Of a DNA stretch of 64,000 nt, positions 24,483 through 33,954 are shown one piece after another (position 1 is the first letter of the stretch; every line of letters starts with the position of its first letter). The DNA lies in assembly GCA_902784865.1 (NCBI GenBank), contig CACZWL010000005.1:49438-113437 (forward strand). Direction: 5' to 3'. The notes beneath the pieces were generated by a model. That model was not told the DNA's origin. It ran no database searches and worked only from the letters and a program-made list of their open reading frames with translations. Both the position numbers and the translations under genes were made by a program. Origin of the DNA: an uncultured Bacteroidota bacterium. GTDB taxonomy: Bacteria > Bacteroidota > Bacteroidia > Bacteroidales > P3.

Positions 24483-25679
24483 ATGAAGGTTCTCCAGATT
24501 TGCAACAAGCCCCCCTATCCGCCGGTCGACGGCGGCACCATGGCCATGAACAGCATCACCCAGGGCCTGCTCAGCAGCGGCTGCCAGGTCAAGGTGCTCT
24601 CCGTCATGACCGACAAACACCCCGTCAAAGAGGACCTCATGCCGCAGGCCTACCGTCAGCAGACCGCCTTCGAGGCCGTCTACGTCGACCTCGGCGTCAA
24701 GCCCTTCCCCGCCATAGGCGCCATGCTCGGCGGCGAGAGCTACCACGTCAAACGCTACATCAGCCAGCAGTTCGCTGCCAAGCTGCGCCAGATACTCCAG
24801 AACGAGCAGTTCGACATCGTGCACGTCGAGTCCATCTTCCTCACCCCCTACGTGCCCCTCATCCGCAAGCACTCCAAGGCCAAGGTCATCCTCCGCGCCC
24901 ACAACGTCGAGCACCTCATCTGGAAACGCATCGCCCTCAGCTGCCGCAACCCCTTCCGCCGCTGGTACCTCAAGCACCTCTCGCTCACCCTCCGCGCCTA
25001 CGAGCTTGAGCACCTGGCCGACTACGACGGCATCGTCTGCATCACCCGCAACGACGCCGACCGCTTCCTTGCCGCCGGATGCCGCCGCCCCGTCATCAGC
25101 ATCCCCTTCGGCGTCCAGCCACCGGCCGTCCCCCAGGTCGACGAGGAGCCCGACTCCCTCTTCCACATCGGCAGCATGGACTGGATGCCCAACCTCGAAA
25201 GCATCAAGTGGCTCCTCGACGAGGTCTGGCCCGTCGTCCACCAGCAGGTGCCGCGCGCCAGGCTCTACCTCGCCGGACGCAAGATGCCCGAGCAGTGGAT
25301 GAACTCCCATATCGACGGCGTCACCGTCGTCGGCGAAGTGCCCGACGCCCTGCAGTTCATCGGCAGCAAGAAAATCAACGTCGTCCCCCTCCTCAGCGGC
25401 AGCGGCATACGCGTCAAGATCATCGAGGCCATGTCCGTCGGCAAAGCCGTCGTCACCACCACCGTCGGCGCCCAAGGCATCGACTACACCGACGGCGTCA
25501 ACATCCTCATCGCCGACACCCCGCAGCAGTTCGCCGACCAAATCAAGCGCTGCCTCGACGACGACGCCTTCTGCCGCAGCGTCGGCCAGGCCGCAGCGCG
25601 CCTCATCGCAGAACAATACGACGTCGACACCCTCACCAAGCAGTTGCTCGACTTCTACAACAAATGCCTCCAAGCATGA
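24483..25679 (+). CDS. Glycosyltransferase family 4 protein
   Basis: The 398-residue protein starts with MKVLQICNKPPYPPVDGGTM, the GT-B N-terminal strand and donor loop. It contains RAHNVEHLIW, ITRNDADRFLAAGC and the C-terminal nucleotide-sugar region LFHIGSMDWMPN, NVVPLLSGSGIRVKIIEAMS and GKAVVTTTVGAQGI, with the GT4 EX7E-like motif around I-E-A-M. It probably transfers a sugar to an envelope glycan in the cytoplasm. Its stop overlaps the start of the following secreted-protein gene (ATGA at 25676-25679). Confidence 0.9.
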   Translation: MKVLQICNKPPYPPVDGGTMAMNSITQGLLSSGCQVKVLSVMTDKHPVKEDLMPQAYRQQTAFEAVYVDLGVKPFPAIGAMLGGESYHVKRYISQQFAAKLRQILQNEQFDIVHVESIFLTPYVPLIRKHSKAKVILRAHNVEHLIWKRIALSCRNPFRRWYLKHLSLTLRAYELEHLADYDGIVCITRNDADRFLAAGCRRPVISIPFGVQPPAVPQVDEEPDSLFHIGSMDWMPNLESIKWLLDEVWPVVHQQVPRARLYLAGRKMPEQWMNSHIDGVTVVGEVPDALQFIGSKKINVVPLLSGSGIRVKIIEAMSVGKAVVTTTVGAQGIDYTDGVNILIADTPQQFADQIKRCLDDDAFCRSVGQAAARLIAEQYDVDTLTKQLLDFYNKCLQA

Positions 25680-26209
25680 AAAAGACAGCCCCCATCCGCA
25701 CCCTGATCCTGGCCCTCTTCCTGGCAGCCTTTGCCGCGACGGCCTCGGCCCAGTTGCAAATCCCCGGCACCAGCGTCTCCTATCGCCTCAACAGCGACGA
25801 CTGGCGCTACATCCGCACTTTCGAACACCCCGGTGGCGGCGACATCTACCTCTACTGCTACGTCGGCCACGTCGTCGTCGACATGGAGGGCGACACCATC
25901 CTGCCATTCCTCCGCATCTTCGTCGTCCGCGACTTCGACGGCGACCTCTACGAACTCGCCTACAACCGCTACGAGGAGCTGCCCTACCAGGCCGTCAACG
26001 AGTACTCCAAAGGCCCGGGCCTCCCAGCCTCCGGCGGCCTAGGCTATGTCGGCGCCTACACCAACCCCTCCGACCAGAAGGGCTACCAGTTCTACATGAC
26101 CTACTTCCGCGACCGCCGCACCTCCATCGAGTTCCGCCTCGAAACAACCAAGGACACCTTCGGCGAGATGGACTTTGAATTCCAGGACATTCTTAACTCA
26201 ATCAAATAG
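25676..26209 (+). CDS. Secreted protein of unknown function
   Basis: The 177-residue product has a signal peptide (LILALFLAAFAATASAQ, cleavage near residue 26). The rest contains SVSYRLNSDDWRYIRTFEHP, aromatic and acidic residues, and a C-terminal amphipathic stretch. I do not recognise a family. The start overlaps the glycosyltransferase stop by four bases, and the PorE-like gene begins 2 bases after its stop, so the three are translationally coupled. A position next to a PorE-like protein suggests an envelope role. Confidence 0.75.
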   Translation: MKKTAPIRTLILALFLAAFAATASAQLQIPGTSVSYRLNSDDWRYIRTFEHPGGGDIYLYCYVGHVVVDMEGDTILPFLRIFVVRDFDGDLYELAYNRYEELPYQAVNEYSKGPGLPASGGLGYVGAYTNPSDQKGYQFYMTYFRDRRTSIEFRLETTKDTFGEMDFEFQDILNSIK

Positions 26210-26211
26210 CG

Positions 26212-28965
26212 ATGAAGAAAATACTACTCTCTGCCATCTGCTCCCTGCTGGCTCTCGCAGCCTTGGCCCAAGACCCCGACCCCGCTACCTACGAGGCGCG
26301 CTTCGTCAAGCTCAACAAGGCCTTCGCCAAGAAACCCGACAACGTCGAGACCCTCTACAAACTCGCCCAGTTCTATGCCGAACCCGGCAACCCCATGCGC
26401 AGCCTCCCCATGGCCATGAAGTTCATCCAGCGCACCGAGGACTCCCATATCCAGCTCATCTCCGACGACAAGGACGGCGAGCTGGGACGCCTCATCCGCA
26501 ACGGCATAACCCTCATCACCATCCGCCAGGCCAAGCAGGCCATCATCGACTCGGCCTTCAGCACCATCGAGCGCCGCACCGACCTCTCCTCTACCGAACT
26601 CGACACCTATATGGACGCCTTCGGCATCGACATCAGCATGGTGCGCCTCCTCCGCCAGCGACGCATCACACAGGTCTACGAGGACGACCTCCGCAAGGCC
26701 ACCGCCGAGTCGTACTACCACTTCATCGACACCTACCCCGGCACCGACGAGGCCTACCAGATGGAGACCCGCCTTGCCAAGCTAGCCCCCGGCCTTTACG
26801 AGGGCATGACCGACGAGGCAGCCATCGATGCCGTCGCCGCACGCTTCCCCCTCAGCCCCTCCGTCCAGCGCGCCGCCGAGCGCCAGAAGAGCCGTCAGGC
26901 CTATGCCCTCGCTGGCAAGCGCAACGACGTGGCCGCCTATCAGACCTTCCTCAAACACTTCCCCTCCAGCGACGAGAGCGAGCAGGCCCGCGAACGCCTC
27001 GACAAACTCCTTGAAGTGACCTACGCCAAGTGCAAGACTGCCTACGACTATGCCCTCTTCGCCCACAACTACCCCGACATATCCCTCGCCGACAAGGCCC
27101 TCGACCGCATGAAAGCCCTCCTCGACCAGCAGCGCGACGTCAAGGCCGCTCGCTTCTACCTCGAAAACTTCAAGTTCGATGTCCGCTACAACGACATCTT
27201 CAACCGCTACTATTCCTGGCATGCCGCCGAAGGCAACGGCGAGCCTATCCGCCGCTTCATCAAAGAGCACCCCGACTTTCCCTACTCGCGCGTCGTCGAC
27301 ATCGACGCCGACGTGGCCGAGCGCATCGACCGCGCCAACTTCATGGCCGAATTCCTCGAGGTCGAATACCCCAACTACTCCAACTACGTCCGCCAGTTCA
27401 CCGGCAAGGGCATCTCCTTCATCCCCCTGCAGCGCATGATCCAGCTGCAGGTAGCCAGCCGCAACTACCAGGCCGCCCTCGACCGCATACGCAAGTTCGA
27501 CATCTGCTTCGAGAACGTAGCCTCCAAGGAATACAAGGAGCTGCAGCGCGTCCTCTCAGCCCCGGCCACCGGCCGCAAGGCCATCCGCGAGTTCTCCGCC
27601 ACCTACCACGTCATGAACCCCTCCCTCAACGAGGCCGACGGCAACCTCTACTTCACCCGCACTTCGGGCACCAGCAGCCGCATCTGCTACGCCGTCAACG
27701 ACAACGGCACCTGGACCTCCGCGGGCGAGGCACGCTTCCTCGGCGCCACCGAGAACGACGGCCTCACCCTCTTCGGCTTCTATGCCGGCGGCACACGCAT
27801 GCTCCTCGGCAGCGAGGGCAACGTCATGATGGCCGAGAAGGAAGGTAACGGCTGGCGTGTCACCGACATACCTCCCTATCCCGTCAATACCGACTACATC
27901 GAGACCGACGCCTACATGCTCCCCGACGGCAGCGGCATCCTCCTCGCCTCCGACCGCCCAGAGGGTTACAACCTCCAGACCTCCGGCGCCTACTTCCACG
28001 GCGACACCGCCCTCGCCACCGACCTCTACTACATACCCTTCCTCAACGGCAGCTGGGGCACGCCCGTCAACCTCGGAAGCACCATCAACACCCCCTTCTG
28101 CGAACGCAGCCCCATCCTCAGCCGCAACCTCAAGACCCTCTATTTCGTCTCCGACGGCCGCGGTAGCCTAGGCTACGGCGACATCTATATGACCACCCGC
28201 ACCAGTGTGGGCGACTGGACCGCATGGTCCGAACCCGTCAACATCGGCAAGGAAATCAACTCGGGCTTTGTCGAGACCACCATCGGCTTCTCGCCCGACG
28301 AGAAGCGCATCCTCTTCTCCTCCAACCGCGATATGGGACAGTTCTCCTGCTACAGCTTCACCACCGCTCACGAGGCCTCCAACTCCTACCAGTCCTTCTC
28401 CATCGACGTCCTTGGCATGGAGTCGTCGCTCCTCCGCGTCCGCGTGGCCGACCTCACGCTCCAGGCCATCTCCCAAGTAATCGACTGCTCGGGCGAAGAC
28501 AACGTCATCACTTTCAGCGTGCACAACGACAAAAACTACGCCGTCATGGGCGACGCCGGTGCCTACTTCGTTCCGGCCGTCATCGTCGACCCCAAGTCCA
28601 ACGTCCGCGAGCGCCTCAAGGGCTACACCTTCCCCGTCCTCGTCGCCATGGACAAGCCGGTGCCGCTCTATGCCGTCGACTTCGACGATGCCTCCACCGC
28701 CCTGACCCCCGTCGCCGAGCTCCAGCTCCAGCAGCTGGCCCGCTTCCTCGAGCGCAACCCCGAAGGCATCGTCGAGTTCAGCATCGACGTCGCAGGCTCC
28801 GACGAGACGCTCTGCTACAACCTCTCCATCGAGCGCGGTCACCTTATACGCAACTTCATGAACTACAACGGTATCGACTCTTCGCGCATCATCATTTCGC
28901 CCTACGGAAACGTCAACGTCAAAAGGCAGGGCCGCTCCGGCGTCTCCGCCCGTTTCAGAGAATAA
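26212..28965 (+). CDS. PorE-like protein: TPR, WD40-like (PD40) and OmpA domains
   Basis: This 917-residue protein has a signal peptide ending ALAALAQ (about residue 19). Helical TPR-like repeats (about 25-440) are followed by a beta-propeller-like region with PD40 words (MNPSLNEADGNLYFT, RSPILSRNLKTLYFVSDG, GFSPDEKRILFSSNRD). The C-terminal 120 residues resemble an OmpA domain (ELQLQQLARFLERNPEG, VEFSIDVAGS, ERGHLIRNFM). The same order occurs in PorE of the type IX secretion system, which anchors the machine to peptidoglycan. The OmpA domain is divergent (no classic GHTD), so a related but distinct role is possible. It sits in a four-gene operon. Confidence 0.82.
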   Translation: MKKILLSAICSLLALAALAQDPDPATYEARFVKLNKAFAKKPDNVETLYKLAQFYAEPGNPMRSLPMAMKFIQRTEDSHIQLISDDKDGELGRLIRNGITLITIRQAKQAIIDSAFSTIERRTDLSSTELDTYMDAFGIDISMVRLLRQRRITQVYEDDLRKATAESYYHFIDTYPGTDEAYQMETRLAKLAPGLYEGMTDEAAIDAVAARFPLSPSVQRAAERQKSRQAYALAGKRNDVAAYQTFLKHFPSSDESEQARERLDKLLEVTYAKCKTAYDYALFAHNYPDISLADKALDRMKALLDQQRDVKAARFYLENFKFDVRYNDIFNRYYSWHAAEGNGEPIRRFIKEHPDFPYSRVVDIDADVAERIDRANFMAEFLEVEYPNYSNYVRQFTGKGISFIPLQRMIQLQVASRNYQAALDRIRKFDICFENVASKEYKELQRVLSAPATGRKAIREFSATYHVMNPSLNEADGNLYFTRTSGTSSRICYAVNDNGTWTSAGEARFLGATENDGLTLFGFYAGGTRMLLGSEGNVMMAEKEGNGWRVTDIPPYPVNTDYIETDAYMLPDGSGILLASDRPEGYNLQTSGAYFHGDTALATDLYYIPFLNGSWGTPVNLGSTINTPFCERSPILSRNLKTLYFVSDGRGSLGYGDIYMTTRTSVGDWTAWSEPVNIGKEINSGFVETTIGFSPDEKRILFSSNRDMGQFSCYSFTTAHEASNSYQSFSIDVLGMESSLLRVRVADLTLQAISQVIDCSGEDNVITFSVHNDKNYAVMGDAGAYFVPAVIVDPKSNVRERLKGYTFPVLVAMDKPVPLYAVDFDDASTALTPVAELQLQQLARFLERNPEGIVEFSIDVAGSDETLCYNLSIERGHLIRNFMNYNGIDSSRIIISPYGNVNVKRQGRSGVSARFRE

Positions 28966-28982
28966 TATAACACGATAGCCCT

Positions 28983-29792
28983 ATGGAACAACACCGCACA
29001 CTCCAGGTCGACGGCCACACCGTCCACTACCGCGACGAAGGCCGCAGCAATGACAACACCTTGGTGCTCCTCCACGGATTCCTGCAGAGTCTCGACGTCT
29101 GGAGCGCCTATGTGCTTACCTATATGAAGCACCTCCGTGTGATCACCATCGACCTCCCGGGCCATGGCCTCACCGACACCTTCGCCGAAGCCCACACCAT
29201 GACCCTCATGGCCGACATCGTCAAGCGCGTCCTCGACGACGCCGGCGTCGACCAGTGCGTCGTCGTCGGACATTCCATGGGTGGCTATGCAGCGCTTGCC
29301 TTCGCCGACAAGTACCCCTACAACCTCCGCGGCCTCGGCCTCGTCAACTCCCACGCGCTCCCCGACACAGAGCAGCACAGCGCCCAGCGCGAAGCAGCCT
29401 GTCGGCAGGTGCTCGAGAACCGCGCCTCCTACATCGTCGGCTACGTCCCGCAGCTCTTCAGCGAAGCCAACCGCGAACTCCTCTCGCAAGACATCAAGGA
29501 CCTTCAGGAACAGTGCCTCGAGACCCGCACCGAGGGCATCGTCGCCGCCCAGCTCGGCATGATGCAGCGCCCCTCGCGCATCGACGTCCTGCAGCGCCTC
29601 GAAGTCCCCGTCCTCTTTGTCTGCGGCAAGCACGACTCTCGCATACCCCTCGAACTCGCCATCTCGCAGGCCATGATACCCCGCCACGCCGAAATACTGC
29701 TCCTCGAAAAGGCAGGCCACATGTCCTTCATCGAAGAGCGCGACTACGTCAAACCGCGCATCAGCAACTTCGTCGACACCTGCTATTATTAA
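28983..29792 (+). CDS. Alpha/beta hydrolase
   Basis: The 269-residue cytoplasmic protein has the alpha/beta-hydrolase oxyanion segment LLHGFLQS, nucleophile elbow GHSMGGYAA with Ser as nucleophile, acid region VLFVCGKHDSRIP and final catalytic His in KAGHMSFIEE. No signal peptide is present. The substrate is not predictable (esterase or C-C hydrolase). It is the last gene of the glycosyltransferase operon, 17 bases after the PorE-like gene. Confidence 0.93.
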   Translation: MEQHRTLQVDGHTVHYRDEGRSNDNTLVLLHGFLQSLDVWSAYVLTYMKHLRVITIDLPGHGLTDTFAEAHTMTLMADIVKRVLDDAGVDQCVVVGHSMGGYAALAFADKYPYNLRGLGLVNSHALPDTEQHSAQREAACRQVLENRASYIVGYVPQLFSEANRELLSQDIKDLQEQCLETRTEGIVAAQLGMMQRPSRIDVLQRLEVPVLFVCGKHDSRIPLELAISQAMIPRHAEILLLEKAGHMSFIEERDYVKPRISNFVDTCYY

Positions 29793-29845
29793 TATAATTA
29801 AGTTCGCGCGCGCAATTGCCTGATAGCGAGTGCCCTCTCCGGCAA

Positions 29846-29911
29846 TCTGTTCAAATCGCTCCAAATCGCACCTGAGTCGAACTATTCATCTACCAGATAC
29901 CTGCCAGATGC
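29846..29911 (+). repeat. Dispersed repeat B-like, copy 3
   Basis: The sequence CTGTTCAAATCGCTCC is followed by 11-bp units GTCGAACTATT, CATCTACCAGA and TACCTGCCAGA. An inverted copy lies at 61042-61114. It occupies the gap before gdhA (29793-30039). Confidence 0.75.
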
Positions 29912-29986
29912 CCCTCGCTCCGCAGCCGAGAAATGACTTTTTTTCTTAAAATAATATAAAAATTTTTTCTATTTAAGAAAAAGGCG

Positions 29987-29994
29987 TACATTTG
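29987..29994 (+). promoter_or_regulatory. -7 box of gdhA
   Basis: TACATTTG followed by CC lies 45 bases before the gdhA start, after a T/A-rich upstream region. Confidence 0.6.
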
Positions 29995-30039
29995 CCTCGT
30001 TGAAATAAAATAATTGTTTAACACAAAACATTAAATATC

Positions 30040-31383
30040 ATGAACGTACAAAACATTATGACCAACCTGGAGGCCAAACATCCGGGTGAAAACGAATACT
30101 TGCAGGCCGTCCGAGAGGTTCTGGAGAGCATCGAAGAGGTGTACAACCAGCACCCCGAGTTCGAGAAAGCCAAAATCGTCGAGCGCCTCGTCGAGCCCGA
30201 CCGTATCTTCACCTTCCGCGTCACCTGGGTCGACCGCAACGGCGAAGTCCAGACCAACCTCGGCTACCGCGTCCAGTACAACGCCGCCCTCGGCGCCTAC
30301 AAAGGCGGTCTCCGCTTCCACCCCAAGGTCAACGTCTCCATGCTGAAATTCCTCGGCTTCGAGCAGATCTTCAAGAACAGCCTCACCAACCTGCCCCTCG
30401 GCGGTGGTAAGGGCGGTGCTGATTTCGACCCCGTTGGAAAGACCGACGAAGAAATCATGCGCTTCTGCCAGGCCTTCATGTATGAGCTCTGGCGCAACAT
30501 CGGTCCCGACCAGGACAGCCCTGCCGGCGACGTGGGCGTTGGCGGCCGCGAAATCGGCTACCTCTACGGTGCCTACAAGAAACTCGCCCGCGAGCACTCC
30601 ACCGGTGCCCTCACCGGCAAGAGCTACGGCTGGGGTGGTTCCCTCATCCGTCCCGAGGCCACCGGCTTCGGCGCCATCTACTATGTTGAGCGCATGGTGA
30701 AACAGCAGGGCGACAAGATGGAAGGCAAGCGCATCGCTCTCTCCGGCTTCGGTAACGTCGCTTGGGGCGCCGCCATCAAGGCCACCGAACTCGGTGCCAA
30801 GGTCGTCGCTATCAGCGGTCCCGACGGTGTCTGCGAAATCGAGAACGGCATCACCAAAGAGATGATCGACTACATGCTCGTCATGCGCGCCTCCAACCGC
30901 AACAAAGTTCAGGACATGGCCGACAAGTTCCCCGGCCAGGCCAAATTCACCGCCGGCAAGAAAGCCTGGAGCGTCAAGTGCGACATCGCCTGCCCCTGCG
31001 CCTTCCAGAACGAGATGGCTGAAGAGGATGCCAAGGAACTCATCGCCAACGGCGTGAAGTACGTCGCCGAGGTCTCCAACATGGGCTGCCAGCCCGGCGC
31101 TATCGCCGCCATCCAGGGAGCCAAGATCCCCTTCGGCCCCGGTAAGGCCGTCAACGCCGGTGGCGTCGCCACCTCTGGCCTCGAAATCTGCCAGAACGCC
31201 GGCCACATCAACTGGACCGCCCCCGAGGTCGACCAGAAACTCCACAAGATCATGAACGACATCTACGACATGTGCGTCCAGTACGGCAAGCAGGCCGACG
31301 GCAGCATCAACTATGTCAAGGGTGCCAACATAGCCGGCTTCATGCGCGTCGCCAACGCCATGCTCGCCCAAGGTATCATCTAA
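30040..31383 (+). CDS. gdhA: NADP-type glutamate dehydrogenase
   Basis: The 447-residue hexameric-type GDH contains the signature LPLGGGKGGADFDP with its catalytic Lys, RFHPKVNVSMLKFLGFEQ, the Rossmann GFGNVAWGAAIKATELGAKV and the closing PGKAVNAGGVATSGLE. It converts 2-oxoglutarate and ammonia to glutamate, the main ammonia-assimilating route in many Bacteroidales. Length and motifs match the 445-450-residue class. It is transcribed alone with its own promoter and terminator. Codon use is optimal-like (many GCC, CTC, AAG), as expected for a highly expressed gene. Confidence 0.97.
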   Translation: MNVQNIMTNLEAKHPGENEYLQAVREVLESIEEVYNQHPEFEKAKIVERLVEPDRIFTFRVTWVDRNGEVQTNLGYRVQYNAALGAYKGGLRFHPKVNVSMLKFLGFEQIFKNSLTNLPLGGGKGGADFDPVGKTDEEIMRFCQAFMYELWRNIGPDQDSPAGDVGVGGREIGYLYGAYKKLAREHSTGALTGKSYGWGGSLIRPEATGFGAIYYVERMVKQQGDKMEGKRIALSGFGNVAWGAAIKATELGAKVVAISGPDGVCEIENGITKEMIDYMLVMRASNRNKVQDMADKFPGQAKFTAGKKAWSVKCDIACPCAFQNEMAEEDAKELIANGVKYVAEVSNMGCQPGAIAAIQGAKIPFGPGKAVNAGGVATSGLEICQNAGHINWTAPEVDQKLHKIMNDIYDMCVQYGKQADGSINYVKGANIAGFMRVANAMLAQGII

Positions 31384-31401
31384 TCTTGTCTGATTGATCG
31401 G

Positions 31402-31437
31402 AAGCCGCCTTGCCAAGTCCAGGGCGGCTTTCTTTTT
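31402..31437 (+). terminator. gdhA terminator
   Basis: An 8-bp stem (31402-31409 with 31423-31430) followed by TCTTTTT, 18 bases after the gdhA stop. Confidence 0.85.
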
Positions 31438-31456
31438 ATCAACCCCACCCTTTGCC

Positions 31457-31876
31457 ATGAAACATATAGAAATCATCAACGGCCCCAACCTCAACCTCAC
31501 AGGCCGCCGCGAGCCCGAGGTCTACGGCTCCGTCACCTTCGAGCAGTACCTCGAGCAGCTGCGCCACGACAACCCCTCCGTCCGCATCGGCTACTACCAG
31601 AGCAACGTCGAGGGCGAGCTCATCGACCGCATACAGCACGTTGGTTTCCAGGCCGATGGCCTCATCGTCAACCTCGGTGGCTACAGCCACACCTCCGTCG
31701 CCCTGCGCGACGCCCTGCTCGCCGTACCCGCACCCAAGGTAGAGGTGCACCTGAGCAACATCTTCGCCCGCGAGGACTACCGCCACCACTCCTACATCAC
31801 CTCCGCCTGCCGCGGCATGATCTGCGGCCTCGGCCTCCAAGGCTACGACCTCGCCCTCCAAAGCCTCCTGGGATAA
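31457..31876 (+). CDS. aroQ: Type II 3-dehydroquinate dehydratase
   Basis: The 139-residue product has the type II dehydroquinase motifs: INGPNLNLTGRREPEVYGS at the N-terminus (catalytic Arg and Tyr), the NLGGYSHTSVALRDALL loop and VEVHLSNIFAREDYRHHS with catalytic His. It removes water from 3-dehydroquinate in the shikimate pathway. The start MKHIEIING was chosen because it sits 26 bases after the gdhA terminator and matches the family N-terminus; an upstream in-frame Met at 31394 would run through that terminator. Confidence 0.96.
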   Translation: MKHIEIINGPNLNLTGRREPEVYGSVTFEQYLEQLRHDNPSVRIGYYQSNVEGELIDRIQHVGFQADGLIVNLGGYSHTSVALRDALLAVPAPKVEVHLSNIFAREDYRHHSYITSACRGMICGLGLQGYDLALQSLLG

Positions 31877-31961
31877 CTAGGATTTCTAGATCCTCTGGAT
31901 TTTCTAGAAATTCTAGCTTTTCTAGTTCCTCTAGATTCTCTAGCTTTTCTAGAAATTCTGG
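31877..31961 (+). repeat. 9-bp period CTAG array
   Basis: CTAG occurs at 31877, 31886, 31904, 31913, 31922, 31931, 31940 and 31949, with CTGG at 31895 and 31958. All ten positions fit an exact 9-bp step. The array begins at the aroQ stop codon. Confidence 0.88.
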
Positions 31962-31965
31962 AATC

Positions 31966-32110
31966 CTCCTACCAAGGAAGAAGAAGGGAAGAAGAGGGTG
32001 TATTCTAATCCCTGAAAACCAGCCTGTTGCGAACGGCCGTTTTCGCTCCCTTTTCCACTTTTTTGCTAAAAAATCCACATTGATGTAATGTGCTGTATAT
32101 CTGATTGTTG
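31966..32110 (+). repeat. Dispersed repeat A, copy 2
   Basis: CTACCAAGGAAGAAGAAGGGAA and following AGAAGAGGGTGT, then GAAAACCAGCCTGTTGCGAAC and TTTTTTGC, match the other repeat A copies in order. Confidence 0.65.
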
Positions 32111-32169
32111 CGTTAAATCTACTCTCTGGGCAATAAAACACCCCTTTCGGCGTTAGGAAAGGTGTAGAG

Positions 32170-32331
32170 ATGACCCGCCAGCGCACATACCTCGCCGCCA
32201 ATATGGGTAGCCAAATCCAGAAACGTGCCAAGTCGCCCCTCATGGGCCTCGTCGTCCTCGCCGCCGGTGTCGGCCTGCTGGTGCTCCATCGCCCTGCTGC
32301 AAGCTGGCGGCTTGGAAACGGGCCATTTTGA
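32170..32331 (+). CDS. Possible small membrane protein or gene remnant
   Basis: A 53-residue frame begins MTRQRTYLAANMGSQIQKRA and has one hydrophobic segment (PLMGLVVLAAGVGLLVLH). Its codon use (GCC, CTC, GTC) resembles that of real genes nearby. After the point where it ends, a protein-like frame continues in another phase (IALLQAGGLETGHFEP) to 32396, which suggests a frameshifted remnant rather than an intact gene. No homology is claimed. Confidence 0.3.
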   Translation: MTRQRTYLAANMGSQIQKRAKSPLMGLVVLAAGVGLLVLHRPAASWRLGNGPF

Positions 32332-32388
32332 GCCTGCCACGCCTGTCATCCAGATTTATGGCACGGAATTTGCTGCAATAAAAGAGTT

Positions 32389-33945
32389 ATGCAGATAGAA
32401 TTCTACCTATTGATATTGTCTATACTCTTCTTTGCCAGCATATTGGCCGGCAAGGCAGGCTCGCGCTTCGGTGTGCCTGCCTTGCTTCTTTTTTTGGGCG
32501 TGGGCATGCTCTTCGGCAGCGACGGCCTCGGCATCCACTTCGACAATATCGAGGTGGCGCAGGTCGTCGGCACCGTGGCCCTCAGCGCCATCCTCTTCTC
32601 CGGCGGCCTCGACACCAAGATCAAGGACATACGCCCCGTCCTCGGCCCCGGCATCTCGCTGGCCACTCTCGGCGTCCTCCTCACCGCCGTCACCACCGGT
32701 CTCATCCTCTACCTCATCTTGCCCCACGACATCGGCGTCTCGCTCCTCGGATGCCTCCTCCTGGCCTCCACCATGAGCAGCACCGACTCCGCTTCCGTCT
32801 TCTCCATCCTGCGCGGCCGCGGCCTCAACCTCAAACACCGCCTGCGCCCCACCCTCGAGCTGGAGAGCGGCGCCAACGACCCCATGGCCTACGTCCTGGT
32901 GCTCACCTTCATCTCGCTCGTCCTGCAGGGCGGCGAGCCCCTCTACGGCAGCGCCCTGCTGATGCTCGTGGCCCAGCTGGCCATCGGCGTCGTCGCAGGC
33001 TGGCTCTTCGGCAAGGGCATGGTGCGGCTGGTCAACAAAATCAACCTCGACAATGTGGCCCTCTATCCCATCCTCGTCCTCGCCGGCTCGTTCTTCGTCT
33101 TCGCCGCCACCTACTACCTCAAGGGCAACAGTTTCCTGGCCGTCTACATCGCCGGCCTTGTGGTGGGCAACAGCCGCTTCGTCCACAAGCGCTCCACGCG
33201 CAACTTCTTCGACGCCATCACATGGCTCGCCCAGCTGGCCATGTTCCTCATCCTAGGCCTCTTGGTGAACCCCTCCGAACTGAAGCTCGTCCTCGTACCG
33301 GGCTTGATAATCAGCGTGGTGATGATATTCGTCACCCGGCCGCTGTCGGTCTTCGCCTCGTTGGCCCCCTTCCGCCGCTACACCCTGCGCGACCGTGTCT
33401 TCGTCTCATGGGTCGGCCTGCGCGGCGCCGTGCCTATCATCTTCGCCATCCTCTGCCGCGCCAGCGGCGTGCCCCACAGCGAGGAGATGTTCAACATCGT
33501 CTTCCTCTGCACCTTGGTGAGCCTCGTCGTCCAGGGCACCACCCTGCCGCTCGTCGCCAAATGGCTCCGCGTCTCCAAAGCCCCCAAGGAGCGCTCCCAT
33601 GCCCTCTCGGCCGACTTCGACATCGACTTCCCCGAGGAGATCAAGTCGGCCACCATGGAGATTGAAATCACCCCCTCGATGCTTGAGCAGGGCTCGCGTC
33701 TGATGGACCTCAGCATGCCCGAGAAGACGCTGGTAATCATGGTCAAACGTGGCGACCACTACTTCGTCCCCACCGGCATGACCGTCCTCCACGCCGCCGA
33801 CCGCCTGATGGTCATCTCCGACAACCAGGCCGAGCTCGACGCAACCCTCCATGCCCTCGGCATCGCCCCCCTCCAGGAGCAGCCCCCGCGCCGCCCCAAG
33901 CGCCCCTGGAAATCCGTCTTCTTCGACGACAGTTCCGACGCCTGA
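32389..33945 (+). CDS. K+/H+ (CPA1-type, NhaP2-like) antiporter with TrkA-C domain
   Basis: The 518-residue protein has 12-13 membrane segments with the CPA1 features: SSTDSASVFSILRG near the end of TM5, LESGANDPMAYVLVLTF with the essential Asn-Asp (ND) pair, and SWVGLRGAVPIIFAIL near TM11. The C-terminal TrkA-C domain (about 430-490: LMDLSMPEKTLVIMVKRGD, FVPTGMTVLHAADRLMVIS) regulates transport. It exchanges K+ (or Na+) for protons across the inner membrane. It is transcribed alone after a repeat-rich gap. Confidence 0.93.
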   Translation: MQIEFYLLILSILFFASILAGKAGSRFGVPALLLFLGVGMLFGSDGLGIHFDNIEVAQVVGTVALSAILFSGGLDTKIKDIRPVLGPGISLATLGVLLTAVTTGLILYLILPHDIGVSLLGCLLLASTMSSTDSASVFSILRGRGLNLKHRLRPTLELESGANDPMAYVLVLTFISLVLQGGEPLYGSALLMLVAQLAIGVVAGWLFGKGMVRLVNKINLDNVALYPILVLAGSFFVFAATYYLKGNSFLAVYIAGLVVGNSRFVHKRSTRNFFDAITWLAQLAMFLILGLLVNPSELKLVLVPGLIISVVMIFVTRPLSVFASLAPFRRYTLRDRVFVSWVGLRGAVPIIFAILCRASGVPHSEEMFNIVFLCTLVSLVVQGTTLPLVAKWLRVSKAPKERSHALSADFDIDFPEEIKSATMEIEITPSMLEQGSRLMDLSMPEKTLVIMVKRGDHYFVPTGMTVLHAADRLMVISDNQAELDATLHALGIAPLQEQPPRRPKRPWKSVFFDDSSDA

Positions 33946-33954
33946 CACCCACCC

